Shown here: one piece after another, positions 1 through 13,200 of the stretch
How positions within the stretch are numbered: position 1 is the first letter of the stretch
How the letters are laid out: the number at the start of each line of letters is the position of its first letter
Assembly: GCA_014549065.1 (NCBI GenBank)
Contig: JACDOX010000040.1
Coordinates: forward strand, 3,985,750-4,049,749
Source: Cardinalis cardinalis
Taxonomy: Eukaryota; Chordata; Aves; Passeriformes; Cardinalidae
Direction of reading: 5' to 3'
DNA: 64,000 bases
Made by a program: the position numbers and the translations under genes
Notes under the pieces: generated by a model
What the model saw: the letters and a program-made list of their open reading frames with translations, nothing else
What the model was told of the DNA's origin: nothing
The model's database searches: none

Positions 1-2837
1 GAGAGGGGAGCCCACCCCTTTCTGTAAACATGCCAGTGCTTTTCAGTTTCACTGTGCAAGAGAGCAGCTGGAGGGGCCCCTGGCCCAGCCNCACGAAGGA
101 CAGCTCCAGCCACCAAGGGGCGATGTTGGGGCTCACAACAGCACTGGCAGCACTGGCAGCAAATCTGGGGGCTCCGGGGGGAAAACAGACAGACCNGTTC
201 TGAATTTGTTGAGCTGCAGGAAAGTTCACAGGCATGCTGAAGGTTTCATGTGCACTAACCCAGCATTTTAGCAAATTCAGGCNAGTTTGTGGCTTTGAAT
301 GGAAAAAAAATGCACTCTGGTTTGCAGCTGCAGGAGTGTCTGAAGATGGAATAGGGAGGGGGTCCTTTGTTGTGTTTTTCATTTTGAGTTTTTTTAAATC
401 TAGATCACTCCCCTTGCATTTCAAGGTTAAATAAAAACAGATCTTGGAAGGAGACGTAGAGGGGGACGGGAGAACATGGATGTTGATCAAAAGAGGAGAA
501 AACGCTTGCTTAAAACCCAGGGCTGCACAGCTGTGGTGTCCCAAGGAATGCCAGTGTTTCCCAGCATCTATGTCGGTGAACCAGTGGGGGTCAGGCAGCT
601 GCGGGGGCTGGTGACCAGGAGCAGCCTGGTCCCAGTGCAGAGGCTGCTGCACCATGAGCGCTGGGGAGAAGCCCCCACAGGCTGGTTGTGACGGTCTCTG
701 GGCAGGAAGCTGTGCCAGCCCTCCCCATTACCGCATCCCCAGCGTTCTGCTCAGCTGCTCAGCGTCCAGGCTGGCAGTACAGGAGCTAGATCAAAAATTA
801 AAAGTATTGGTACACACCTAATCTTGCAGTTAGGGTCTCAAGGCAGCCTCAGAAAACTCTTAACTGGATTCAATGTGTGNTTTTTTTCCCTGCTGTGGCT
901 TTTCAGATGGTTTCTTCAGAGGTACAACTGTCCAGTTTTACCAGCGCTGTAACTTCTCATATAAACATTCTTCCATGTATTTTATAGTAGGCTTTGTAGT
1001 CACCATATGCCACAGAAACNTTGACCACTTGCAACTTTCAAACAAGCTTTCAAACAAACTGTATTCACATCCTTTTCTGGAAAGGCCAACGGAATGAAAA
1101 GGTCACACAAANCCTTAAAAAATGCACTGTTTTGAAGCATGCTTTACCACTGCTTTGGATAGAAAGGGATTGTTAATATACCATGTAGCAGAGACTGGAA
1201 AGAATTGTGCACGGAATGACAGAGGAAGGCTCCTGATAATTACTGCCTATGTTATAACTTCATGAGATAAATATGATGCTTTATTTATACACTCCTTCTG
1301 NGAAATGTTCCATACATTCAGCTTTGGAGAGCTTGTAGGCTATCACTTTAGTCATTAGTTTGCAGCTGAAATGAAAAAGAAAACAAAACAAACCAGCAAC
1401 AAATCCTCCAGAACATATTAAACCCCTATTTCCATCATCTGCCAGAGGAGTTGAAATACAAGCTTGTCCTCTCTTGCTGCATGAGGAAGTCTGTTCTCTT
1501 GTAACAGCTGTTAGCAGAATCTGAGGGGCGGTCATGTTTATTTTATTGAAAATTTTTGGCAGAGCTTGCTCCAAAAGTTTGGGTTCAAATACTCCTGTAT
1601 CTCCAAATGGCTGTCAGTTAGGGAGAAGGACTGGCAGTGTGAAAGTGAGTGATTGTGATGAGAAACTGGTGAACCCATCTCAGAGACCACTGTGAGGTGA
1701 AACTCTGGGTAGCTGGGAAGTTCAGTGAAATTAGAAACCCAAAGACCAAAGAACCAGACCTAGAAATAGCTGATGAGAAGGAGAACTTTTTGAAAGTTGT
1801 GCTGTGTGGCACAGGAAGGTAAGATCTGGTCACCTGTGAACGTTGGGAAAGTCCAAAGGTTAGAACATGTGGGGATAGCATTGCTGTGCTATGCTGTAGG
1901 TGCTCCATATCCATGGACATGTGGTCCATCTCTCTGATTCAACATCCACTGAAACAGTCAGAGAAAACACACCCTCACACAGCTTTTGGCCATGATCTTG
2001 GTATGAGGAGGTCTGAAAAGTCATCCCTTACTGCTGCCTACGGACACACAAACACTGTTTGCTTATGGTAGTTAAAGTGAGAGCCTGCCTGCATTTCTTC
2101 CCCTCTAAGCTCAGCATCAGTAACACACTTTCTGAAGAAAGGGAAGTTATGTAGAAGCTATTTGCTTATGTCTCCCTGAGTAAGAGTCTCAAGAAATGGA
2201 AATTCAAGAAAGGAAACTTGGGGAGATGCTATTTGTTTTTGCCTCCCTGGATAACAGTCTTAACTTTATCTGTAAAAGGCACAAGACAGAAAGCAGAAAA
2301 GACAGATAGAGAAGGAGAAGAACAAATATTGTTGGAGTTGCTGAGAAGCCTGGTGGGGAGGCATGCTGAGACTCACTGAGAGGAGTCTAGAGAAGGAAAG
2401 GGTGTTATAAATGGAATCTGCCATTACTGAGAAGCCTCTTGTTTTTGTCACAGTCAAGTAGTGAACAAATACAGCTAGACCTGCAGATGAACATTTCTCA
2501 AGGGTGTGTTGGCCATCAGGAGCANGTTGCCTGCTTCCTTGGCTGCCTGCAGGATTAGAGGAGGATGTTTCCTGAGGAAGAGCCCCAGACATTCCTGTGG
2601 GGAAACTGAAATGCAGAGAGTTCTCCCTGCAGNACTTGACATTTCTGCTTGCCCATATCAACCAGGAATCTGCACCAAATGGAAAGGGCTTTTTGACAGG
2701 TGGCACATTATCCAGCAGGCAAAGCCAAACCTCTCTTCCATAGCTGTTTGTGGGACCCCAGCCTTCAAAAGCCAGACAATAAAATGCCTTCCTGCATTTG
2801 ACAATCTAGGAAAAAAGTATGATTATGTGTGTATGTA

Positions 2838-2855
2838 TATATATAATTATATATA
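2838..2855. repeat. 18-bp AT palindrome in a (TA)n stretch
   Basis: TATATATAATTATATATA is perfectly self-complementary. Low complexity, so of limited meaning. Confidence 0.8.
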
Positions 2856-3091
2856 AGATGTCTGAACTCCAGAAATATTTAAGACATTAGTGTGGACATT
2901 CAGACTCTATGCAGAAGAGATGTAAACATGGTGGGAAGTAAATGATCAACTTTTTTTTNGTATACTCTTTGTGTGTATGAAATTTTTAGTGCCTAAATAT
3001 AGCTTTTCCNGAATACTGAAGAAATTATATCCATTTAAATGATTGCTTTCTCCCCTANCCCACAAATACTCAGCAGTCATGAGCTGTAANA

Positions 3092-3151
3092 CCCAGTGAG
3101 TGGGTGCTCCTTTCTTCCCCATCCAGTAAGTGGATGCTCCTTNCTTCCCAG
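3092..3151. repeat. Tandem duplication, period 30 bp
   Basis: Unit 1 starts cccagtgagtgggtgctcct at 3092 and unit 2 starts tccagtaagtggatgctcct at 3122. Only a few differences separate the two copies. Confidence 0.85.
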
Positions 3152-3915
3152 TGGTTTCTCAGGAATCTTTTCACAGCTTGGATAAAGTTGGAGAGTGTTA
3201 AACTTCCTTGTAAAAACCCTCCTTTATCATAGACTACTTTATACCTTTCATAGTTCAATATGTGTCTACACACTGAAAAAATAATTCCAAGGACAGAAAT
3301 GTAGGATGACTTGAATGTTTTTACCATAGTCATCTCTTGGGGTCAGTGCAGCCCAGTCCAATGGACTTGTCAAGTATTTCAAAACTAAACAACATTTGGG
3401 CTATCATAGTAACCAACTAGTAGCTAAGCCAGTGTTACAGTTGAAAGAGGGCTGGAATGTTTTTTTTAATGTCATAAAGCCTTCTTGTAGTGTCTCTCTG
3501 TAATGCCATCCACCTCTGGCAGCTTTTCAAAGAGCAATCACATAGCTTGCTTAGAGTTTTTCTCACTGCATCTCACTGATGGGAACCTTCCAGTTGNTTC
3601 AAGAAACATTTTTTTCCACCNCAGAACATAGAATAACATCTACAATACCTCAAGAGAAAAGAAAAATATGTCTGCCTTCCCCAGTGGCAGTTGTTTATTG
3701 TATTCAGAACAGTCTGAAATCTCTTGAGGGAACGAAACGCAACCCAAGTGGCTGGTTGCCATTTGTTTAGACATTTCTGAGGGCCTAAACCTTTCCCTCC
3801 AGCATACCAGTTTTCCCTAGCTGTTCCTTTTTTTGCTGGAATTTCATCNCAGAACAGACAGCAAGTGGAAATGACAGCATCCTCTGAGGTGCCTGGTAAA
3901 CCTCATGTCCAAGAA

Positions 3916-3964
3916 GGCCTGAGAGCAGCCCCTCCTCCAAGACAGTTCTTGGAGGAGCCAGGCC
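3916..3964. repeat. GC-rich hairpin
   Basis: CTCCTCCAAGA (3932-3942), loop CAGT, TCTTGGAGGAG (3947-3957) is a perfect 11-bp stem. GGCCT (3916-3920) and AGGCC (3960-3964) add an outer stem across an uneven internal loop. Confidence 0.85.
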
Positions 3965-4006
3965 AAATAGCTGTCCCTGACCCCTAGGCTACATTATGCT
4001 TCACAC

Positions 4007-4095
4007 AATCACAGAATGGGTCTGGTTAGATGGGACTACCATGGGTCATCTGATCCAACCTCCCTGCACCTCAGAGCTGGAGCTCTTCATGTCAG
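4007..4095 (-). mobile_element. CR1 3'-terminal fragment
   Basis: cacaatcacagaatgggtct, then ttagatgggactaccatgggtcatctgatccaacctccctg, matches the CR1 3' end read in reverse. About 90 bp remain, diverged. Confidence 0.75.
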
Positions 4096-6757
4096 GAAAG
4101 CAAGAGGGAAGTGAGGCCTGGTGGACGATAGGACCCTGTCCCAAATGCAGTCAGGGCATTGTCTAGACATCTATTTAGACCATGACTTTGGAAAGTGCTC
4201 GCTGGATCTGCCAGCGTGGGCTAACCACTGCCTGTCTGGGAAGAACTGTGCATGTTTTTAAGAATGAGCTGGATTTTTCTTATTTAGACATGTCTCATAT
4301 AGAGGAGGCAGCAGAATAGCCCAGCGTGGCCTAATTGCTTACATCTGGATCCCTGCTGAAGATGTACAGTGCTGTGTGCATGCAGTTCCAGTGCAAGACG
4401 CGTGATTTATCGAGCTGTTCTTGGAAGCAGAGAAGGTTACTAAGTACAAAGCAGACATACTCCAAGTAGTAAGTGCAGCCCAGAGCTCCTCTCCACCCTT
4501 TTGTTCCATGCACATTAGCACACGNAGTCACACGCATAGCTGGAGTGCCAGAGGAGCTTTGCTTTCAGAGCTTTTCTGTTAAAATAGAAGGAACAAAGGA
4601 AGCCCCTGTGTAAAGGCTGTGATGGCCACAGACACTGTTTGCTCCTCAGAGCCATGCAATTCTGATTCTTGACATTTTGATGGCATGGAAATAAACCACA
4701 TCATGGTTACTGTTTCTACTACAGTAATAATTGTGGTGATTACCTCTAGCACATTATTTTCTATCAGGCTGGCTCTGTGAAACCAGCCACAGAGGGAGGG
4801 AAGCACAGGCTTCCTCCCGTGTGCTGCACGGCCATGCTCAGCCCTTGCCCCAGGGCAGCTGCTTCATACAGAGAAGTTNTCAAGTGAAGGGGAACATGTC
4901 ATTTTGTACAACCTGTGCATAAAATTCTGCACTTTTTGTTTGTTTTTTCTGGAGGGCTGAGGGGGCTGGACATCTCAGGGATACCTGATTTGTTTATGAA
5001 CATATGTGTTAATGACTGTGACTTGAATGTGTGTGCTAACTTTAAAGCTTGTCTTTGGAAAGAGATGATTCCCCACCACAATTTCCATGTGTGAATGGAT
5101 GTTCCTCACTTTCTCCCTCNCCATATAATCTTTTCATGGAGATTAATTCAGTAAATGTGTTTAGATACATACCAGACCCACTCCTGGGTTAAATCTTAAA
5201 ATCTTGGTTACACTTTGAGAACACTGATTGTCATTGTCTATTTTAAAGTTAAGGAAGGAAAACAAATTACAAAACTGAGAAGGAAGACAGCAGTTAAACA
5301 ACAACATATTGTAATTGCAGAAATGGTTTTGAGATGAATTTATAAAGATTTTTTCCCTCTTCTGGTGTTTGCCTCAGTAATCAATAAATCCCATATAGCA
5401 TCCATCCACACTGTCATCCCCTTATTCTGGAATCCAGTTTGTTTAACTACCATAAACTACAAAATCCCTCCCTGGCTTCTCCCATTTTGTCTTTCTCCAC
5501 CCATTATTTTCTCTGCTCACACATCTCTATGTTAGTGATTGACCAGCTGCCAGATTTATTTTCTGCCAGGTTAATATTCTTCCTCCAAAAGCCTCAGAGG
5601 GAAATTTTGCAAAGAAATTCTACATAAGATCATAATTACATCAACTATGCATCTAGCTAGGTTGCTTCTCTATGTTTCCTGCAGAAAAATCCTTCCAAAA
5701 ACCTTTCATCTCTACCACACACAAAATCAGGCTTTTATTTCATTTTATTTGGAATTATTTCAATATAGAAATCAACACACCATCTGAATGTTTGGGTTTT
5801 TTAATAACTGATCTTATTGCTTTTTGAGTTTGCTTAACTTCTTATTTGCCAGCAGCCTATAGCTGAACTGTATAATAGGCAGATACTTAATTTATTGTCA
5901 TATCTTGTACTGAAATACAAAGCCATTGACTTGGGTTGCTGCGTAGGGGATCCCTTCTCTGCATAGAATTTATGTATTTTTTGAAAAAAATTTNAAAATG
6001 TCAGTTCAAGACTTTAATCTTTTTAAGTCTTCACAGCACGATATTTACATGGCACAGTTGCATCTAAGGATGAAATAAATGGTGTTTGATGCAATTTAAA
6101 TTCTCTCTAATCTTCTCTTAACAGNTCTGCATCTTCCTATGGGGACAGGGAGGGAAGAGAGAGTGCTCACTGCCTGCTTGTGGCCAGACAGGAGAANGTG
6201 TGGCTCCTGGGACAGGTCTAGTGTCCTGACATGGATCAGGAGAGGGCACCCAGTGCCATGCCAGGGAGTCCTGCTGTGTNGGAGGGTGGGTGTAACCCAC
6301 CTGGATCTCTCCTGCCATCTCCAGGCTCCAAACAGATCTGAATGTTGTGCAGGAGAGCAGTGGTGAAAACCCCGCTGAACATTTAATTGCTATTACTGTC
6401 TTTCCTGCTGCTTTTGCTTGAAAGTGTGGTCTCCCTGTTAATTTCTACTCTTTGTTTCCTTTTGCCCCTCCATCCTTTCTCCATNTTTTAAAAATTTGCT
6501 TTTTTGTGTGCATGTGCAAGTCTGGCTCCTCTCAACTTTCTTCTGCTTCTTCCCTTGCTTCTTGTTGGCACCAGAAATAAGTTACAAAAACAGGACATTA
6601 AAATATGCCATTGAGTAGTATAAGATGAATGTTCTTAAGGTCCAGGAATGGCTGCAAAGCCTGATTGCTCTTTGGGTGTAGCAAGAGACGCTTACAGATG
6701 TGGCTGCATGGAGAAGAAACAGTGCCACCAAAGGACCAAACTCAATGACCATGGAAA
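4096..6757. other. Intergenic, nothing recognised
   Basis: Short frames only. A GC-richer patch at 6120-6350 has open frames on both strands but no recognisable product. Confidence 0.6.
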
Positions 6758-7268
6758 CATAGAAGGTTTAGGGGTTAGAATGGACCTCAAAGATCATCCA
6801 GTCCCAGCTCGCCCTGCCATGGGCAGAGAGACCTCTCATTAGACCAGAATGTCCTTATCCAGCCTGGCCTCGAATGCTGCCAGGCTGGGGTATCTGCAGC
6901 TTCAGTGGATGCTTCATCTATTTCATTTCTCACCACCTTCTCAGTAAAGAATTATTTCCAGATATGTAGCCTAAACTTCCCCTTTTTCAGTTTTTACCCA
7001 TTTCTCCTTGTCCCATCACTACAATTCCTGATGAGAGTCCCTCTCAGGCTTCCCTGCAGGCTCCTTCAGACACTGGAATATTGCCATGAGGTCTCCACTC
7101 AAGCTTCTCCTCTCCAGGCTGAGCAGCCCTGACTTCCTCAGCCTGTAATCACAGGGGAGGTGCTCCAGCCCTGTGAGCACCTTCATGGCCCTCCTCTGGA
7201 CTTGCTCCAAGAGTTCCATGTCCTTCTTACCTTGTGGGCACCACAACTGCAGGCGGTACTCTAGGTTC
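6758..7268 (-). mobile_element. CR1 LINE 3' fragment
   Basis: The left end (catagaaggtttaggggtta, then gacctcaaagatcatccagt) is the CR1 3' terminus read in reverse. The right part encodes, on the minus strand, the CR1 pol C-terminus (LEQVQRRAMKVLTGLEHLPC..LRKSGLLSLERRSLSGDLMAIF). It is 5'-truncated within the last part of ORF2 and diverged. Confidence 0.92.
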
Positions 7269-10200
7269 CTCTAGCAGATCCAGGTGCTAGAGCAGATCCA
7301 TTCAGTCTTTTTTCCATTTTCCTTAGGACCATCAGTTTTATTCAGTTTAGGCCAAACTAAAAACTCATAAGTAACACTTCTAACAGTGACTTGTAATTAA
7401 AGATACAAATGCTATGGACAGTATTCCAGAAAAAGTAGTTTTCAGGGTTTATAGGGTTTCAAGGGTCCTGGATCCTTCAAGCAGTACCAAAGAGAATGTT
7501 AGTCACCCTATTTTTTGGCAATATAACAGTTTTCCAGCTACAGGCCTTCTTGGCACTCAGGTGAGAGCTATCATCCAAGAGGAGAAACTCTGCCTGTGAC
7601 CAGAGCAGTTACTGTATGCAGTGCTCCCAGATGTTGTTTACTTCAAATGTGCCTTCCTTGTGAATGTGTCCCATTTGGCAATNGGTAGAGTAACAGAGGT
7701 GATTCCTTGTGACATGAACCTAGTAACAGAAAATAAAGAAGAGTCCACAGCATAAACTGTGTACTGAGCTCTGGCTGAATGTTGCCTTTTTTTTATTGTA
7801 TTTTATTTTATTTTTTAAAAGATCTTTTATTTGTCTGCAGAGAAACAAAAGATCTTTTGTTTGTCTATTTTCACACAGAAAATAAATNCTGTATTATTGA
7901 GTTAGTTAGTTCCTGGGACTGGACTTTTGCATGTCTCCAGTATGAATGGGAGACACTGAGGAGAGACAGATATTCAAGACTGTCAGGCTGGAAACCACCT
8001 TGTCCCTTGCCTGACAAAAATTAGAATGAAATTATGAACTTTGTAAGCTGGTTTCACTTGAGTCACTCTCAGAAAACATTTTACAGCATCAGGACTGAAT
8101 GTTACTCTTGGGCACCAACACAGAGTATTGATGAGCTAAGTATGATTGGCATATCTAAAAGAAACCAAGTCTTTTGATCACTTTTATCTACTGTTAAGTA
8201 CTGCACAGACTTTAATTGTTCTTGTCCTCCTATGTGAAAAAGCATTATAAAACCCTTCTTCCATCCAGTGTTATAAGATTGAAAGCATTTGTTTCTTGGA
8301 ATGGAATGATTTTCCATTCTTATACTCTTCCAAATATCACATTCCACAAATTTGAGAACACCAAAATTGAATTACTGAATATTTATTCAACAAGCCACAA
8401 AAATGCTCAGACCTTTCAACCACTAGTATTGCAATCAGTGTGGCTCCTATCTGAGGGCTGATGGTGAAAATGATGGCTTATTTTAAAAATAAAAAGTAAC
8501 ATTCCAGCCACTCCCATCTTGGTTGAAAATAAAAAGAATTGCTTGCTTCAATAAAAGNTTCAGTTAAAAATAAGCCTTCACTTTCTTACCATTAATGGCA
8601 ATTGAAAAGCTCCTAACTTATCTTGACAGTGATTTATTTTGTTATTTGGGATTTTTAAAACTTGTTAATTTTATTGTTATTTTTTTATTATTATTACTGT
8701 TTTTATTATTATTAACAACTATAATACTATTATTATCATTTCATTGGTAAAGTTTTCTGAGAAGTGGATTTGTATTTGAAAAAAAGAAGGGATATATTGC
8801 CATGCTTTTTAATTGGATAGCATTTCTAATAAAAGTAATGTGAAACAGAGAAACAGGGAGAGAGGGAGAGAGAAGTTTATCTTAAAATTGCTAGTGGTTG
8901 TGGGGTGGAGGTCATTATAGTATTTGGCAGGTATGTGGTAAAACAGGCTTGCCCAATCAGACGGAGTAAGGTCTTGAACTATGGCTTTATACACCCAATT
9001 ACACCCAATCCCACCATCCAGATTTGGTCTCTAGTTGTCTAATGCAATTAATGTCCAGTTGCTGATATAGAGTAAATCAAAAAGAGAGAAAACTGCTTCA
9101 GTCCCATATCTACAGGCCAATTTACCAAGCCACAATGTGCACAGGGACTGAATGTATCCAAGAGGAGAGCAGGAGTGGTGAGAACCACACGTCTCCTGTG
9201 AGGATTTTATCTGTATTTATACTTGCANTTTATATTTACAAAAGAAATAATCTTATTTTACCTTATTCCAAGCTAAACTTGTAAATTCATAAATTTCTTC
9301 CATTCACTGTCATTCCTTAGGGGAGGAAGCTATTAACAAACAAGTGAAAGGGGAAGAAACCTTTCAGACAATGTTCCNTGAGCAGTTGTGCTCATTTTTC
9401 CTGCTGAGGTGCAGAGGCACTTCTGCACAGNCTATCCCAGCTCCTCTTTGAGGCTCAGTGGTCTTCTGCCCAATATAAACTAAAAGAAAAAAGAAATAGA
9501 AAAATAAAAAGAAGAAAATAATGAGCAAGGGAAATNCCATTTCTTCCACAGCAACTATGATGTTCCAGCTTTCAACATTCCTTACNAGAGATGTAGGCCT
9601 CTCTAGAATTATTTTACTCAAGCATAGTATTAAGCACTTATGGCCTGATAAGCATTAATTCAGTTTTCAACATCTCTGCCATTCTAACTACTTTCTCCTA
9701 CNGGATAGGCTGTACCTGAATAACCACCTTAGTACAGAATTCCCTTACACAGGGGACTGGATTATTAGTGTGTAAAGTGTCCCCTAAAAAGAGACTGTAG
9801 GCTGCTGTGCAGCTATTTCAGTGTTTCTTTCTTGTGTATTTTATGAACTGAATTAAAAGGNTAGGACAAAACGGATCACACAGAAATTTGTAAAAACTGT
9901 ATATAAAGACAAAAAACATCAGACAAAAATTGTTAAATTAAANCATCTATGGAAGCAGGCACACAAAGAAGGATCAGGATATCCTTAGGCTTTTCCTTAG
10001 ACTTTACTAAGGACTCTAAAACACTGTAANATTTTTTGTACCGCTGGTGGTCCCCTAGTTGTTGATACTAAGGTCTGGAGCAAAAGGCTTGCCATGAAAG
10101 GAAAGAGTGGATGGATAAAGAGAAAGGATTTATGTTCCTCTATTTCTGCGTTCTCTCTTCTGATATTTTTTGTGGAAAAATTAATTTTTGTATTGAAAAA

Positions 10201-13200
10201 AAAATCTATCTTCCAAGTTTAAAAGTCTTTGTGCTAGTCCTGAAGTCTCATTTCATGAAAATGGCACAGACCTACCTCACTGTCTGGCAAACCATGATAG
10301 TGACAGCAACAACAGCAGCAACAAAAATATAAAAGTCTCATGCTCAGTATTTTCTTCTACCTTTTCAAACACTTTGAAAACANGAAAACACAGATTTATT
10401 CTTTTTTCTGATTGCAAAGGTACCAAAGTTATTTTATTTTCATNGCCTACATAGTTGCACAAATTTGAGAAATGAAAACAAGAAAAAGCAACTGTAAAAA
10501 TAGCGGAAAATTGGGAGTTAGCTTTCATAGTTACCTCTTTTTCACGTCTCAGAAAACCACAAAAGGATTCTTTGATCCCGGTTGGGCTAATGAAGTGATA
10601 AATTAGCTNGTAGTTAATTCCATTCCTCTGGCAGTTCTTTGGGCAAACGGAAAACACCTAGAAAGCCAAATATTTTGGTCTGCAAGGGCACAGGCTTTTA
10701 TTCTAGCTAGGAATAAAAGATACGTGCAGCATTCTAAAGGTGGGGAGTTTTTTTAGATTTGTTTTCTCTAATTTGTGTCTACTGATGTTTTCAGTTAATT
10801 TTCGTTGTTCAAAACACCTTTTGGGTNCTTTATGATGCTTAATTCAACAACAATCCCACTGAGCCACACAGGAATGTCTCACAACACTACTGACTAGCCA
10901 GTGATATTTAAGTAACCATAACATAAATGTGTTGGAAGAATTCTGTTCTGCTTTGGCATCTCTACCACTCTTTGGAACATATTTCAGTTATTTTAATGAC
11001 TTTTTTATCTGATATTCTGTAAATAGTCCTGAAAGAAATGTTTTGTAGGGGAGACATAACATATAAAAATATACTAATACAAGAAAATACTTCCAACTAT
11101 TTAAAATAATCATCTATGCAGATATTGCAGTGACTGAACTTTTTGTTTCATTTTCCCAAATTTGTGTATTTTTGTGTTTTAAGTAGATGCACAAANAACA
11201 GCTGGATAACTTTAAAACCCCAGTCTTGATGCAAATATCTAAGGCCTTTTGACTGCCCAAAGTTTACCCTCAACTTTTGATAGGCCCTCTGTACTTAGTG
11301 CAATGCACTTTTTTTTTCTGACTCAGCCATAGCCCCTTCTCCAGTTAGTTGTCCATTACTTTTAACTTGGAAATTTTGCTTACCATACTGAAGTCAATGA
11401 AAATTATTCTCTANTATGTGTTTCTGTTGGAAACAGTAAAGACAAGACAGCTAGCCAGGACTATAGTAACTTTCTTTTTAAAGTGATACAAACTCTTACA
11501 TTGTCTTCTTTCNGGCTCCTAGACCAAAGTCTATGGAAAAGCTCTGCCTATGCTGAATTTTGAATGGTGCATTCATGTCTGAATTACTGTTGTTTTCATA
11601 TCAGCCATTCTTGCTATTTTTTTGATTATGANGCTTCTGCTGGCAAGCAGGGAGACCATCTGCAGGCCCTCCTGCCATTACATGGTGCAGGGAGCTGTTT
11701 GAGGATAACCTCCTTTTGGCTCCGACTCCTTGGGTTTAGGATGCAGATTCAAAGGCAAAAACTGTCACAGAAACTCAAATTACTGTCATAACCTTAACAG
11801 GCCTCTAAATGGCTACTAGAGCATGCAGTCAAATGTTTGAAGCAGAGTGTTTTATGGCAGCCTCACTTAATCTGTCATTTATGGAAGGAAAATTAAAGCT
11901 ATGTTTCCACCAAGTTCAAGCGAGGTTTCTGGAAACGTGTCCTTGTAAACAAAACTGTGGATTCTTCCCACCTGCTTCTGCTTTCAGTCCTGATTAAACC
12001 NTACGGTCAATTATCTGAAAATCTGGGGAAATTTCTGAGTCAGAAGTTGATCTGTTTCCAAAATGAGAAGAAATCCAAATGGGAAAAAGAACAATAAGAC
12101 AAACTGGTAATGTTGACAAATAGGTTGGCTTTNTTAATGTAGTCTGTCAAGCTAACACAGGGAAGTTGTGAAGTAATAGGAACATAAATTGTTTGTAATG
12201 ATACAACCTGACATTTATTTAAAATTGATGGAAAGTTTCACAATAGGCACATTTTGTCCACATTTTTGTCTGCAATGCAAGAACGATGGGGCCATTTTGT
12301 GNTCCCAGTGAGTAAAAGGAATAAAGGATCCTTCTCTCAGATTTTCTCCATNTTTTGTTTTTTAAAATTAACCCACCTAGATATTATGTATATATAATGT
12401 GAAAATTCTGGATGAAATCTTTTGATCAGCCACTTTTAAAGTGGAACACTGAGGAAAAAAGACATGTATGAAGGCAGAGAATTTAAGACTATTCCTCTAC
12501 AGTGTGATAATCAAACATCAGGTTTAAAGTGTAAGAGCCAGCTTGTGTTCTGATTCATAATGACACAAAGCTCACAGATTTAGCTAGATANAACAAGCAG
12601 AAACTACAGAATGGGATGTAAAATATGTGGAGAAGAAATGGAGACCAGTTGGGATTTTGGGATATTTGTGATGCAGAAGAATATCACTAGTTCATTAGCT
12701 GTCTTATATTCCTTCCTTTGGAAGCTAGCAATACATGAGTGGAAGAAAATGGAGATTATGTGGAAAAAAAATAAGCTGGAAATAGCAGTGTCCTTTTAGC
12801 AGTATCAAGAAGCCCTTNTGTTTACTGTAGAACAGGACATGAGAATTTGGTAAGGAATAGAGCCCACATGACCTTCCCTGCTTACCCTCCACACCCAGCT
12901 TGTAGATGACAAGACACACCGGTGTTATTCTCATCTCTACCTGGAAATTAATTTCCAAGTAAGTCATCACTTCCTCTGTCATCAGGAGCTGATTCTCTGT
13001 CTCCTGCAGTTAATGGCAAAGATACCATTATGTCAGGGGGAAAAGGTCAGTTGCAGACACTCAGTGGTCTGGTTGTCTGGTCCTGCTATGCTTAGGTCAT
13101 CTGATATCTCAGTTATGCCTTTAATAANAACAGATATAACAGGGTTGCAAAACATAAGCAGATGCACCATTCCAATATTGCTGTATGAGCTATAGTACCC

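Larger units (their letters stand above)
1..4006. other. Intergenic, nothing recognised apart from small repeats
   Basis: GC-richer patches at 1-230 and 470-780 give short frames (for example 71 codons from 476) with no family likeness. The rest is AT-rich. The 30-bp duplication at 3092 and hairpin at 3916 are listed separately. Confidence 0.6.
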
